Assembly: GCA_030998225.1 (NCBI GenBank)
Contig: JAPYXD010000711.1
Span: 248,001 to 312,000, forward strand
Reading direction: 5' to 3'
Length of the DNA: 64,000 nt
From: Diplolepis rosae
Lineage: Eukaryota > Arthropoda > Insecta > Hymenoptera > Diplolepididae
Shown: one piece after another, positions 10,091 through 21,656 of the stretch
Layout: every line of letters starts with the position of its first letter
Position numbering within the stretch: the stretch's first letter is position 1
Notes under the pieces: generated by a model
The model's database searches: none
Told to the model about the DNA's origin: nothing
The model's input: the letters and a program-made list of their open reading frames with translations, nothing else
Made by a program: the position numbers and the translations under genes

Positions 10091-11930
10091 AATCGAAAAA
10101 CATTTTAGGATAAGTTATCTCCGGTCTCCAGCAAAAAGTATTTCTTTGGTACTCACGCAGCAGATGCAATTTTGGTGTTATGTTGTGGAATAGCAAAAAT
10201 GACGAATTCCACTTTCGATTATGAGCCCGTGTGATAATACTTACTTTCCCACACTAGTGACGAAAAAGTTTAGAAATATTTGAATTCCAACCTCAATTGT
10301 TAGTTTACCGTGCTCTGCGTAAGAAAAATTTTACGTACTTGTTGATGCCATGGTTGCATCAATCGATCGTGGAACCGATCATTTTTGTTGTCTCGCGCCG
10401 GGCTCCAAAATCGCATTCCCCTTTGCGGTATGTAAAGAAAATAGTACGTTGACCAAGTGAGGGACTAGTCGTTATGATTATATGATTTGTGATTTTCTGA
10501 AAAAAATTTTAGATCGAGAGTCGAGAGAAAGATCAATTCCATAAGGAATCAGAGGGTCTGGTAAACGGACCTGGCATTTCTGAATGACTTTTTTTAAACG
10601 TAAGTTGAAAAAAAAAACACTTTCTTTGATGGCATAACTTGAAACGCGTTTTATAAAAACCATGTTTTTAAAATGCATGCAAATAAAATACTACATAAGA
10701 TCAAATTTTAGTATTACTAAGATTCATAGTTTTTTGTCTAACCATGCCCAAAGTTAGATGACGATTTAGGCTGCCTATTTGGTATTTTTCCCTTAATGAA
10801 GAAAAAATGTTGGCCACTCGTAGTAAATTAAGTGCTTTCTCAATGTGAAAAGAATAAATATAGAAGTTTTGTTTATGAAAATGTTTAAAACAAGCATATA
10901 TAATTTTTTAATCAATATGTTACGTATCACAATTGAGCTCATCTTATCAATAATTGAGGAAAAGTCTTTTCTTTTACCATAAAACGGCAAATTGGGTCTT
11001 ATGTCTAGTTTTAGAATTACTGTTAGGTTATTGGCGTATAATTTCCGTGAAAAATGGTTTCTTTTTGTATAAAAAAGTGATCAATTTAAGTTTTTAGTTG
11101 AAAAAGTGTTTATAAAAATCATTTACATTCTGTTCACATTAAAGTCGTTAGATCATTACTACATAAAATTTCATTTCAACAATAATTAGAGGAAAAAAAA
11201 TTTTTTTTTAAGAGAAAACGGCCGACTGGACCATTTGCTTATAGAAATTGTTTTTAAGACATTTTAATCCATATAATGAGAGATTGTATTCCCCTGCATA
11301 AACAGCCTTCTTTTTGCATTAAAATTCTGAAAACTTAATAAAAATTATATTGAAACAAACAAAATTTATATAAAAAATGTTGTAAAGGTTTTGACCGTTA
11401 AGAATATTTAACGTACCTTACAAAATCCATATGGTGCATATAACCGAAGTGTTAGTACAGATTTCAAAACATCTTCAAGGTCCTAATAAAAACATTATTA
11501 CTTTATTTACTTTTAGTAGTCAAGTTATTATAAAACGTGTAAGTTGAATATTATAGGGTGCAAAAACGAAATTTTTACATGAATTTATGCGTTGGACACA
11601 ACAAGGTACAGTCCCCTATGAATTATTAGGAATTTTGGGACTTTGTTAACACGACGAAATTTGTAGTTCCTTGTAAAACAAAAATGAATGGAAAAAAACT
11701 TCCAAAAAGTAAAAAAGTATGTCTGGCCTTCGTTGACACGACGATTATTGTGATAAATCATTATAGAAAAAATAAACGACATCGGCTGGTCGGATCGTAT
11801 GAATACTTTTCTTTTCTTTTCTATTATCGTTACAATTATACAACAGGATTTTACCGCACAGCAATGGATTTTAAAAATCATATGAAATGAGAACATAAAA
11901 ATTATATTTTCGAGAAATGTTGAGAAATTT
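10091..11930. other. Long AT-rich stretch without gene
   Basis: Open stretches here (for example reverse 11,585-11,896 and forward 11,684-11,890) overlap each other on opposite strands and carry no motif. Nothing else recognised. Confidence 0.35.
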
Positions 11931-11939
11931 TTTTTTCTA

Positions 11940-12905
11940 CATTTCCATAAAACTTTCTAGGCAATTCCGACAAGCACTCTTGTTAGGTCATCTACTGTTC
12001 AGTTTCAGCAATCACTTCTTCATTGGAGCCAAATTTCTTTCTCTGAAGCATTCTTTTTAGCTCTGCACTCAGGTAGTAGTCGCTGGGAACCAGATCCGAA
12101 AAGTACGGTGGATGGGGAAGCAATTCAAAGTGCAATTCGTGCAATTCTTACTTTCTCAAGGTAATCAATGAATAAAATACCGCGCGCATCCAAAAATACG
12201 AAGGCCAAGACCTTACCAGCTGACATTTGAGTTTCTGGGACCTTTGGACGGTTTTTACCCTTTGCTGTCCATTCACCTGACTGCCAATTTGACTCTGAAG
12301 CGTAGTAAAGGATCTATGTTTCATCCATTGTCACATAATGCACGAAAAAATCCTTTTTTGCGCTGAAGCAGCTCCAACCAGCGCTCTAAATCGTCGACGC
12401 GTTGTTGTTCTTGATCGACTGTGAGCAAACACGGTACCCATTTTGAAGAGAGCTTTCTCATGCTCAAATGTTTGTGAAAAGTGGTGAATACACAGCCCTC
12501 GGATATCTTCAAGGTGTCAGCTAATTTTATGACTCTTTAATTTACGATTGTCCAAAACCATTTTGTGGACTTTTTTATGTTTTCTGGAACATCTGCAGAA
12601 TTTGGGCGACTAGAGCGTTCAGCATCATCGGTATTTGTATGGCTGCGTTTAGAATCAACAAACCACTTCTCTACCATTTGTTTCAATAGAGCAGAGTCCG
12701 GATAACACTTGTAAAGCCATTGCTTTGCTTGAACGGTATTTTTTCCCATTGAAAAGCAATGCTCTATCAACACACGAAATTCATATTTTTCCATTGTTTT
12801 GAAAATTACAAAACTAGCGACATTAAAACCACTGTAACTTGGGAACTAAACGTCAAATTGTCATATCATTTTGACACGTATTGTTTGAAGGTTGGCACTT
12901 CCTAA
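11940..12905 (-). pseudogene. Mariner transposase relic, reverse strand
   Basis: The start codon is at 12,794 on the reverse strand, with MEKYEFRVLIEHCFSMGK as the first residues, a mariner N-terminus with its helix-turn-helix. A stop at about 12,537 is followed in another frame by LKISEGCVFTTFHKHL and MRKLSSKWVPCLL. Lower coordinates give, through further stops and frame changes, SAGKVLA(F)VF(L)DARGI and IDYLEK from the catalytic core, then FELLPHPPYFSDL(V)PSDYYL with the third catalytic Asp kept. The segment with the second Asp is deleted. A TIR-like end with ttggcacttc lies near 12,890-12,905. It differs from the other mariners here. Confidence 0.8.
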
Positions 12906-14534
12906 AAATAATAAGGATTTGTCAACAGTAGTTTGTAAAAGACTGTCTGTTTACATATCATGAAGTGGCCTCGCAACATTTTGAAACACATCTTCAATTT
13001 AAGACAAGTAGTTTTTATCCTTTAACGTCTCGAGGGCATTTTTTGCACGTACCTTTTTCTGCCTGATTATTCATAATAGATATGTTAATACAATATTTCA
13101 ATAAAAAAATACGTTAAGTATTTTTTCTATCATTTTTGAAGTTGCTCTTTCCGATCGTGCAATTTAAATATAGCGAAATTTCCTTTTTTTATCATATTGT
13201 TGCAAAGTAAGTAAAAAAATACAAGTTTTTTAGTCACACTTTTTTTCATTGTATTTATATATTTTTGTACTTATATATTTCGGAAGTCTTATCGTACTAT
13301 TTCCCGATAACAAGGTGCACGAATCGTGTCCTCAATAGTTCTACTTTTGAAATTAGTACATAGTTCTTGTTCTCTTAAGGGTTATGCCTGCAAAATAATG
13401 ACAGAATTACTAACTAATTTTTTTAACTTTTGGACTATTCATATTTCGTAATTAAAACAAGTTTTTTATCATCTAGAAGGTTTCTTTCTTTTTTCTATCC
13501 TCTTTTATGGTTAGGTTCTCATAATCGTTTATCTTCGAGAATTGTTTTTGTCCAAAATTAAGTCGTTTGATATACTGTTGGAAAGGTAGAGACCATAGTT
13601 ACAGCTATACTTCTGCATCATTTGGTTTTTAAAAAAACAATGAACAATTTATCCAATTTTTTTAAGTTTTAAATTTGGACAAAAAGATTTTATCTGGTGA
13701 TTTGACCCACCTTAAATAATCTAATAAAACTTATAAAAACTTGTATAAATGAGATGAAAAGGCCCAATAACTATTAAAATAAAGTATTTATATGTTCGCA
13801 TCGCCCCAAAAAGCCAAAAACATGCACTATTAGCTATCCGTTTCGTCTGATTCTTGATCAAAATCGGAGTCACAATTTTTACATTTGTAAAAACAACGAG
13901 AACTCAGATCCAGATAGGTTTGACGAGTAACCACGATCCCACAATAGTTGTTTGTGCATCAATGGAGGAAAGGCGGCAAATGTATTGAGGAGTGTGAAGT
14001 TTACATAATTTGTTGGCAATTATTAGATAATATTAACATTTCCATTTAGTGAATTGGCTTAAATGGTTTCCGAGAAACGTGTGATTGGATTCCATATCAA
14101 GTGTCTCAAGCTGTTCAGAATCTTTGCATTTAAAAAAAATTTTATGTTGAATAATGAGACTTTTTGTATTTCGCACGTTATGAATGAATTTTTAACATGT
14201 TACATATTTTAGGATTTCCACGAGTGTATCTTGTATTTTAATTGATTTATTTATGAAATGTATTCTCTAAACCTGTTTCAGTAAGATTTCACAGATTACT
14301 AGTAGAAAACGCACCACAGAGAGCACAACTGTCAAAGTAATGGACAACTTTGCAACGGACCGTATATAGTTACTGCCAATCTCACATACCGCTGAACGCG
14401 CCCCTCCCTAAATGACACCGACCAGACCCTTGACTGACTGACATGACGAAACGAGACGATGAGGACAAAAAGTGAACACCCCCCCCCCCCCCAGCCCCGA
14501 TATACCGGGCTGCGATACTAATTTTTAACAGAGA
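12906..14534. other. AT-rich stretch with a 14-C homopolymer
   Basis: No gene identified. A run of 14 C at 14,479-14,492 sits in a small GC-rich patch (14,390-14,515). A Cys-containing reverse-strand reading at 13,820-13,950 (SRCFYKCKNCDSDF, ending in DQESDETDS and a stop) could be the tail of a decayed protein, but I cannot place it. Confidence 0.35.
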
Positions 14535-14714
14535 TACACTGAGAAAAAAATTTATCCAACAAAACTTTTTTTGTTATCCCAACAAAACATTTTGTTTAAC
14601 CAACAAAATTTGTTTGATATAGCAAAATGTTTTGTTGGCACAACAAAAGATTTTTGTTAGCTAAATACTAACCAAATATTTTTGTTGATTTGACAAAACT
14701 GTTTTCTCAGTGTA
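14535..14714. repeat. 180-bp MITE with TACACTGAGAAA ends
   Basis: Left end tacactgagaaaaaaattt, right end gttttctcagtgta, which are reverse complements over the first 12-13 bases. The interior is a run of aacaaaa / ttttgtt words, about seven alternations, making nested palindromes. No coding capacity. Confidence 0.75.
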
Positions 14715-14954
14715 CTTACAAAAGTGAAAGGTTCAATGTTCGTAGGATAAATCGCACACCGTCTAGACTGAAGTTTGATAGGGGTGACGTTAAACCTTTA
14801 GCATCATTATGACGCAGGCTTATCCCGTAACCTTTTTATTAGCTTCATTTAATGTGCCGATAGGATCGACCATCCGAGAAGCCGCTTCTCGGTTTCGGCA
14901 CACATAACTAGGGATTTACACAGGATGGAATAGTAGCACTACTGCGGTAGGGCT

Positions 14955-15635
14955 ACTATGCCCTATGCATGCAGAAGATGTGAGAGCTCGTCAAAATCAT
15001 GGTGGCTGCCGTACAGAGGCAGCCAAACGTAAGGGAAGAAGTAAAAAACGCGCATCCAAGGTTGGAAGTAATTATAGATCACCTGTAGGAGGCAAAAAAA
15101 GACGAAAAAGAGTCCAGAAGGAAGCTCACGTCTTTTGCCGCTATAGGAGGAGGAGGCAGCTTTAAAAGGCCTCTCCATTGGCACCAGCGGAGGATGACAA
15201 ATTGGCAAAAAAGATGAAGGGGAGTGCGGCGGTACAGAAACCGCCCTCCGAAGAATGGGCCGTCGTTCAAAACGACATAAAGAAGAAGAAGAGGAAGTGA
15301 AAAGGGGGCAAGGTGGGAAAAACCTTGCCAGATCCCGAAACCTCCCAAAAAAACAAGCGAAGCGGCGGATTCGTCCTGAGGCGATCGCGCTCAGACCTGC
15401 GGAGAGTAAAACCTACGCAGAAATACTGTGCGGGATACGCAGCAAATTCGTCCCTAAAAAGAGCGGAACAGAAAACAAAGGCCGTTCGCAAAACTGGGAG
15501 TGGGGACGTCCTTATTGAGATAAGGAAAACGATGGCCGAGGGAAACAGGGCTTCACCGATGCTTTAAAGGAAGCACTAGGAGAGTCGGGCAGCGTCCGTG
15601 TGCTGGTCCCAAGGACGACCCTGTAGATCAGGGAC
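14955..15635 (+). pseudogene. R1-clade LINE copy 2, Gag N-terminal part
   Basis: Open pieces in different frames give MHAEDVRARQNHGGCRTEA at 14,965, a Lys/Arg-rich region, then RRIRPEAIALRPAESKTYAE near 15,360-15,425 and KFVPKKSG. The same order is seen in the copy at 5.3 kb, so both derive from one R1-type family. Frame changes show decay. The upstream text 14,720-14,955 may be its 5' untranslated region but has no independent support. Confidence 0.7.
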
Positions 15636-16000
15636 ATGGACCGTTGCACGACTGTAGGAGAGGTGGAGCTTGCCCATCGAGAGAAGCTGCTGAGCTATGA
15701 GGGGAGGCTGGACGTGCGTCTGACCAGACTAAACGCGGTCGGGAAGCGCATGGCTGTCTTCTCCATAGAGGAGGAGGCAGCTGCGCGCCGCCTTAAGTTA
15801 GCGCGCATCTGCATTGGGTGGATCAGCTGTAGGCTGAGGCAGCGAGAACAGAGTACTCGCTGCTTCAGATGCCTCGGCTTCGGCCACGAAAGCCGGACCT
15901 GCAAGGGGCCTGACCGAAGCACCCAGTGCTACAGGTGTGGCAGCGGGGAGCATAAGGTGGCTGACTGCAAACCCCAGATGGACGCAGAAACGATGGACAG
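15636..16000 (+). pseudogene. R1-clade LINE copy 2, Gag C-terminal part with two zinc knuckles
   Basis: The open stretch gives a helix-rich region (VGEVELAHREKLLSYEGRL, NAVGKRMAVF) and then two CCHC zinc knuckles, CFRCLGFGHESRTC (from 15,861) and CYRCGSGEHKVADC (ending about 15,968), the standard nucleic-acid-binding pair of R1/Jockey-type Gag proteins. Directly after DCKPQ the text becomes MDAETMDRIVDA, which belongs to the spacer before RT in ORF2. The whole endonuclease domain is therefore deleted between Gag and RT. Confidence 0.85.
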
Positions 16001-16915
16001 AATTGTCGATGCCCCACACATCGAAAACGGTGTCAAGATCCACGGACCCCGGAGGACCTAGAGACTCCACCATTCACACTGGTGGAGCTTAGAAGAGCTG
16101 TGTGCTCTTTGAAGAACAGAAAGGCTCCGGGTCCGTATGGCTTTCCGGCTGAAGTGCTGAAGGGAGTAGCGAGGAGTCATCCGGAGCTCTTGCTTAACAT
16201 GTACAACTCTTGCCTCAAGGCGGGTGTTCTCTTCTCTGCTGGAAGGAAGCGAGGCCTGTGCTGATAGGCAAGGGCAAAGGACCAGCAGATACACCGTCGT
16301 CTTACAAACCTCTGTGCATGCTGGACACTGCTGAAAAGCTCCTGAAGAAGCTGGTGAGACCACGTCTCAAGCCGCGCTGAAAGAAGGTGGAGGCCTATCA
16401 GAAAGGTAATACGGCGTTCGGACGGGTAGTACCACCGTAGATGCTCTTCAGGAGGTAGTGAAGGCTGTCAAGAGCACGGAGAGGGCTAACGACTACTCCA
16501 GACCCGTCTGCCTCTTGGCGACGCTAGACGTCAGAAATACCTTCAATTCCGTGAGGTGGGTTGACGCGCTAAAGACTTTGAAGCGGGACATCCAGGTACC
16601 CCAGTACCTTCTCTGACTTATCGGAGATTATTTGAAGGACTGCTTCATTGTCTATGACACAGAGGATAGCCCAAGACGCAAATAGCTCACGGGGAGAGCG
16701 GCCCAAGGCTCCACATCCTGGGTCCTGACATAGGGAACGCCTCCTATGACGAGATCCTTCGCATAGAAATGCGAATCCGGGGTGGGATTCCACGGCCTAG
16801 AGACAGGGACGGAGTTTTAGTGGGTAGGGCTGTGCGAACAGCAGAGTCCCACACACCAGGGGGGCATGGAGTCCCCTTGAAGGTGCATAAAGCATTTCTC
16901 CCTTCCTCAGAAAAA
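16001..16915 (+). pseudogene. R1-clade LINE copy 2, reverse transcriptase relic and 3' end
   Basis: Pieces in several frames follow the order of RT blocks: LKNRKAPGPYGFPAEVLKG (16,082 on), SHPELLLNMYNSCLKAG, KGKGPADTPSSYKPLCMLD, then a fingers/palm block with LATLDVRNTFNSVRWVDAL near 16,515-16,570, where the first catalytic Asp is visible. YLKDCFIVYDTED and later fragments follow. The YADD block and C-terminal zinc-finger are missing. The element ends with a short non-coding tail, then A9 and an ATT repeat. Several deletions and frameshifts make it non-functional. Confidence 0.8.
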
Positions 16916-16945
16916 AAAATTATTATTATTATTATTATTTATTAA
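16911..16945 (+). repeat. A-run plus (ATT)n tail of the LINE copy
   Basis: A run of A followed by about seven ATT units directly after the last LINE text. It fits a 3' tail left by target-primed reverse transcription, or a microsatellite grown from it. Confidence 0.6.
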
Positions 16946-17929
16946 GCCTTATTTCGGGACGTGACAATAAAATTTCTAACGAAGTTTTGTCACTATATTT
17001 TCGTAAAAGTGCTTTAATTTCCTTTTATTTAACAATGAAATTGTCAAAAAAAAATTGTTTTCCAAGAGTGATGTCTTGTCAAGAATTTATTTACTAATTT
17101 TGTAGTAACTAGAATCAGTTTATAAAATCTCTAGTAAAAACTTACGGTACTTCAAAAAAATATATATATATTCATTGTTTGCTTTGTTATGAAAAATTTA
17201 GTCTTGAAAAGCAGTTTTTCAAGGGTTAAATACTTTTTACTACTATAAACTTATGTTTTTCATATGTAACATAAATTCTGTGAGATTTCCTTAGAAGTTA
17301 AGTAGTAATACAGAATAATTAGTAATTTTTTAAACAAATTTTATATACAAATTTTTGATTTTGCTATTTGATAATATACACTAGAACCTCATCGGGCTAA
17401 AGTGAACACAAGGTATTTTAAGTCAGGAAACTTGTCTGGAAAAATTAGAAGTCAGCCAGCGCCAGCTCTTTGGTTTTGATTATGTTTCTCATTCATTAAA
17501 TAAAATGCAATTTACAAATAAAAGAATCTGTTTTTGGTTCTTCAAATTGAAAGTCCACTAGAAGTATGTCAAAGTTTTCAATAGGTTATGAGCCCAGCAC
17601 ATAAAGAACTTGTCAGATTATTGTAATCGAAAGGTCAGTCTAGCTTGAGTGTGTACATAACCTCGAAAGTCAGAATCTATTCGGAGAATAGAAATAGATA
17701 GAAAATTTAATTTTGAAGAGTTGATCGAGTCTGAAGGAGCAAATGGAAAGTAAAATTATGTAACCGTGGAGATTCAAGCTGTATCTACTATTGCGTCTAA
17801 AAGGTTTATTAGTTGTAGCCATTCGTGTGACACTCAGACCGTTTAAAAACAATCAAGAAAGATACAGAGGCACAAACTAGTGTCGAATTGAATGTACTTA
17901 AGAAAATAGCTCTGAAAATCATGACATGT
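16946..17929. other. AT-rich stretch without recognised gene
   Basis: At 16,953-16,965 cgggacgtgaca is the reverse complement of the tgtcacgtccc start of the Gypsy LTRs in this window, but the flanks do not continue the match. Upstream copia sequence may begin in 17,640-17,930 but is too decayed to follow. Confidence 0.3.
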
Positions 17930-18265
17930 ACTACTTCGATGCAAATGATAGGAAGACTCACATGATGTCAACAATCGCCTCCATTTCATCAGATGAGGCA
18001 GAGAATCGTGCTGCAGTTACCGAAATTCAAGAAGCCTGCTGAATTTGTCGTATGATTCTAGAGTAGACCTGACTGAACCAACAATCTACTCATCGATAAC
18101 AAAGTAGCGATACACATGCTGGATAATGCAGAAGAAGGAAAGTTGACAAAGGGGAAGAAGAACATCAAAATACGTCGTAAGTTTATTAATCAGCACGTCG
18201 ACAAAAACGTTCACCTCGTTTATGTGAACATCTTCACAAAGGCCTTAATTCCTTTAAAGTCTTGA
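17930..18265 (+). pseudogene. Ty1/copia-type RNase H relic
   Basis: This is the C-terminal RNase H of a copia polyprotein, which removes RNA from RNA:DNA hybrids during reverse transcription. Near 17,986 the text reads SDEAENRAAVTEIQEAC, the copia SxAEAEYxA-type block, then a stop and ICRMIL. From 18,080 another frame is open to 18,265 and gives LLIDNKVAIHMLDNAEEG, KKNIKIRRKFINQHV, KNVHLVYV and NIFTKALIPLK. The Asp in IDNKVAI is kept; the Asp before IFTKAL is Asn. No integrase, RT or LTR of this element is visible nearby, so it is an isolated fragment. Confidence 0.72.
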
Positions 18266-18322
18266 AAGTCGCCTGATTCTTTTGAAAATCTTTAAAAATT
18301 CTTTAAAATGACTGTAATATAT

Positions 18323-18960
18323 GAGGTTTGTCCGGAAAGTATCAGGCCTACCTTTATATCTCCGCGCCATAGTGTTCGAGCGACCTCTGTATGGCATGAA
18401 CGTCAACAGTAAAGCCTCACGAACCTATCGGTTGTTTGCTGACATCTGCCGGACGTATAGTTCATGCGCAGCGTGTCTTTGTTTACTAAGCTATTTTTGA
18501 GTTCGGCAGATTTTGTGATTGTTAAAAATGACTGAAAAACAAGATCAACGAATTTGCGTCAAATTTTGTTTTCAACTCGGAAAAACAAGTTCGGAAACTA
18601 TTCAGGTAATGCAGAAGGCCTTTGGGAATGAGTTTATGAGCAAAACACGAATAAAAGAGTAGTATAATCGTTTCAAAGCAGGCCGCACTTCTGTTGATAG
18701 TAATTCTCGTTCTGGCCGACCTTCGACGACAAAAACATTGGGTAATATTGAGCAGATGCGACTTGTGATTGAAAGTGATCGTCGATTAATTGTTCGTGAA
18801 CTAGAAAATGATCTCGGAATACCGAAAAGTACTGTTTGGGAAATTTTGAACACGATCCAAAAAGTGAGTTCCAGGACTGTTTCGAGAAGTGGAAACATCA
18901 CTGGAACCGTGTTATTCAATCAAGTACGAACTACTTTGAATTTGCATGAGAGATCAAATA
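18323..18960 (+). pseudogene. Mariner deletion derivative, N- and C-terminal ends joined
   Basis: The 5' end gaggtttgtccggaaagtat is mariner-like. An ATG at 18,528 opens MTEKQDQRICVKFCFQLGK and continues with one stop (in place of a Trp, IKE*YNRFKAGRT) to SGRPSTTKT and ELENDLGIPKSTVWEIL, i.e. both helix-turn-helix motifs. At about 18,855 the text jumps, with a frame change, to the C-terminal end KWKHHWNRVIQSS, NYFEFA and a stop near 18,949. The whole catalytic core is deleted. The architecture matches the element at 8,993, but the sequence belongs to another mariner lineage. Confidence 0.82.
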
Positions 18961-19200
18961 TGGCAATATTAGCTCAAAACAATTGTACTCGTTCATTACA
19001 CTACTCGTTCATTACACCACTCCTTTGCTAACTTGTTGGCTTAATTTTTTTACAACAGTCAAGTTGATCATTATAAAAATTATTTCTATCCCGGGATTGC
19101 CCCGAAATGGATTAGGCGCGTTTTGTGATATTTGACAATCGTTTCTTTAAAAAATTAAAACTGCAAAATTTCCCCTTTTACCACACTTTACGTTGAATGA

Positions 19201-19239
19201 ATATATCGATACCCACGTTCTAATATGTCGTATCCCACA
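19201..19239 (+). repeat. 39-bp inverted repeat, left copy
   Basis: Begins atatatcgatacccacgttc and ends tcgtatcccaca. The exact reverse complement is at 31,999-32,037. The inner half AATATGTCGTATCCCACA recurs as direct repeats at about 19,351 and 19,389. The arrangement suggests the end of a DNA transposon about 1.8 kb long before the Gypsy insertion. Confidence 0.8.
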
Positions 19240-19626
19240 AAATTTGAGAAATTGACTTTTTTTTAAAATGGATTAATTATAATGTTTTACAGCTTATATT
19301 AAAATCTTGGGAGTCAAATTGTTAATTTAATATTTTTAAATAAATATTCTAATATGTCGTATCCCACATGCTGATTTTCACGAATTCTAATATGTCGTAT
19401 CCCACATCAATTGGTTAAGTCAGCGCCAGCGATGTGACAGTCAATTTTTATTTTGTGAATAGTCTTAAGTTTATTTTAAGAAATTATTTAATAAAATGAG
19501 TAAGAAGATAATTACAAATAATATTTTTACAACTCCAATTAATTCTAGAGCATCCGCTGAAACCTCTGTTTGTAGATCGATTTAAAATAACTAAAAGTAA
19601 ATGGCAACAATTACAGGCATTTTAAA

Positions 19627-19926
19627 GTGTTGCTGAGAGATACACACTGCTTCTATGATAATATAAAATATATTGATGATACTGACTCTGCTTCTGACCA
19701 ATCTCCATCAATAAAAAATTTGGAAGCAGAGAGTAAAAATATAGTTAAGGTAACTGAAAAGACTAAGAGTAAGAAACGAAAAGCTAATCAAGTTAATCTT
19801 GGTGTTAAAAGCAAAGTACTGCGTACTAATAATAGATTTATAAAACTTGAAGATAATGATATTAATTATAAAAAAAATTGTGATAATACTAGACGAAAGA
19901 GGACAAGAAATTTTCAACAATCTTAG
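19627..19926 (+). CDS. Lys/Asn-rich ORF inside the 39-bp inverted-repeat element
   Basis: A 99-codon open stretch, begun by an ATG-like position, with an acidic first third (YIDDTDSASDQSPS) and a basic remainder including KTKSKKRKAN and RRKRTRN, which resemble nuclear localisation signals. Upstream at about 19,496 a short in-frame-independent ATG ORF of some 30 codons ends in a stop. I do not recognise a family. It lies between the left inverted repeat and the palindromic MITE, so it may be what remains of the element's own gene. It could also be a chance ORF. Confidence 0.3.
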   Translation: MLLRDTHCFYDNIKYIDDTDSASDQSPSIKNLEAESKNIVKVTEKTKSKKRKANQVNLGVKSKVLRTNNRFIKLEDNDINYKKNCDNTRRKRTRNFQQS

Positions 19927-20124
19927 CAAGAAAATGTACTTGAAGTAAAAAAAAAATTAAGAGTACTTAAAATGAAAAAAAAAATGATTTAAGCAATATT
20001 AAAGACAGTAAAAATAAAATGTATCAATAATGTTATATTATAATAATGATGAATTAAACAATAGAAAATAAGAGAGAAAAATGTTATGCATGGGATGAAA
20101 CAATATTTAATTATAAAACGATTA

Positions 20125-20790
20125 GGGTAGTACGATCAGGAAAATTAGACTTCAGGCAAAAATAGATAATTTTGCTTTCAAGAATAGCAATATTATTATG
20201 GAAGTGCTAATTTGAAAGAGAAAAGATTATTTTTCATGAAAAAAATTTAAAACACGAAAAAATAATTTTATTAATAAATTTTATTTTTGCCCAAACTTAT
20301 TGTCTTATCGCTTCGAGCCAAATTTTTAAAAATGATGCCATTTTAATAAATCACGGTTCATTTTTTTAGGAAAAAGATTCTCCACAACTTGACCGTTTCC
20401 GATTTTAGAAAATGAATTCTTTAATGGCTGAAATTATAAAAAAAAACAATTATTCAAAACAAAATTTTTATAAAAAAATTGCTGTATTTGATGATAATTA
20501 ATTCAATTTCAAAAATAGGAAACGGTCAAGTTGTAGAGAATCTTTTTTCTAAAAAAATGAACCGCGATTTATTAGAATTGCATCATTTTTAAAAATTTGC
20601 CTCGAAGCGATAAGAAAATAAGTTTGGGCAAAAATAAAATTTATTAATAACATTATTTTTTTGTTTCAAATTTTTTTCATAAAAAATAATCTTTTCTCTT
20701 TCAAATTAGCTCTTCAATAATAATATTGCTATTCTTGAAAGCAAAATTATCTATTTTTGCCTGAAGTTTAATTTTCTTGATCGTACTATC
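20125..20790. mobile_element. 665-bp palindromic MITE, copy A
   Basis: Left end gggtagtacgatcagg, right end gatcgtactatc. The two halves are reverse complements over roughly 300 bases each, meeting near 20,457 (compare cttgaccgtttccg near 20,389 with cggaaacggtcaag near 20,520). A second copy lies at 41,979-42,643. TTA precedes it (20,122-20,124) and follows it (20,791-20,793), consistent with a 3-bp target duplication. No coding capacity. Confidence 0.85.
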
Positions 20791-20793
20791 TTA
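20790..20793. repeat. Target-site duplication CTTA, left
   Basis: CTTA directly precedes the 5' LTR and is repeated at 31,793-31,796 directly after the 3' LTR. A 4-bp duplication is normal for Ty3/Gypsy integrases. Confidence 0.85.
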
Positions 20794-21642
20794 TGTCACG
20801 TCCCGCGACGTATTTGAATGTATATAATACACACAGGCTGGATTGAGTTAAGAAATCTATGAGAAAATCGATAAAGGGGAATAGGGAGTAGGGGAAGTAG
20901 GGAGCAGTATAGGGCCCCTTCTCCTCTAAGAAGATATGACTACGTCACGATTTTCGCTGACCGTCAATTTGTATGAAAAAATATAAAAGAGGCCCACACC
21001 AAGAGCAAGCAGTCAGTAAATTCTTCGTCTAGTTCGACACTTAAATTTTCCTTCGGATTTATAATCGGTCTCGCGACAATAGTCCAGTGCGGCATTTCAA
21101 TTTAACTTCGGAAATCTCAGAGTTTGAGATTAATAAAATTCGACCGGGACAATTTAAAATCAAAGTTCGGGAGTCGTAAAAGTCATCGTGGACTTGTATA
21201 GATCTTTGTAAAGATCTTCGAACAGTGTCATAAATTTGGATCACCGCCCTTTACGGAATATAGCTGTGCGGCCTATAACTCCGTCTCTCTCACACACACT
21301 TGGACTACACCTGTGGGGATCCAGTATTTTCTACTCACCGCCGTGTGGATTAACCCTCAACATAAAGGTACCGACCTCTCTCTCTCTCTATCTCTATCTT
21401 TATTCTTTGTCTCTTTCTCACCCACGTACCAACCAGCCTGTGCCTACTTTATATAAGAATTGTCTTAACGAATGTATATCCGGAAATTTTAACCAGTAAA
21501 ATAAAATCAATTTGTATTATTTTAATAATCATTGTGTCTTTCATTGACTTATCCTCATCCCTAAGCGAGGATCATTCGATCCTAACTTAAAACGAGGAAT
21601 CTTCGATCAAAGTAAGTATATTTGCGTACTTGTGACGTAACA
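20794..21642 (+). repeat. 5' LTR of Gypsy copy 1
   Basis: 849 bp, TG...CA ends. Contains the promoter (TATA near 20,982), an AATAAA at 21,500-21,505, a ctctctctctctatctctat microsatellite near 21,376, and near its end cctcatccctaagcgaggat, a short palindrome. Differences from the 3' LTR: 21,065, 21,119, 21,429, 21,480 and 21,524 (approximate). Confidence 0.95.
20982..21017 (+). promoter_or_regulatory. LTR core promoter, TATA plus initiator
   Basis: TATAAAA at 20,982-20,988, followed about 31 bases later by TCAGT at 21,013-21,017, the arthropod initiator consensus. The same pair is found in the 3' LTR (31,132 and 31,163), in the copy 2 LTR (57,502 and 57,529) and in the remnant at 9.96 kb. 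Confidence 0.75.
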
Positions 21643-21656
21643 TACTTCCTTTTTTC

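Noticed and set aside
16950..16968. Reverse LTR end (cgggacgtgaca)
   Set aside because: The 12-base match is not extended on either side.
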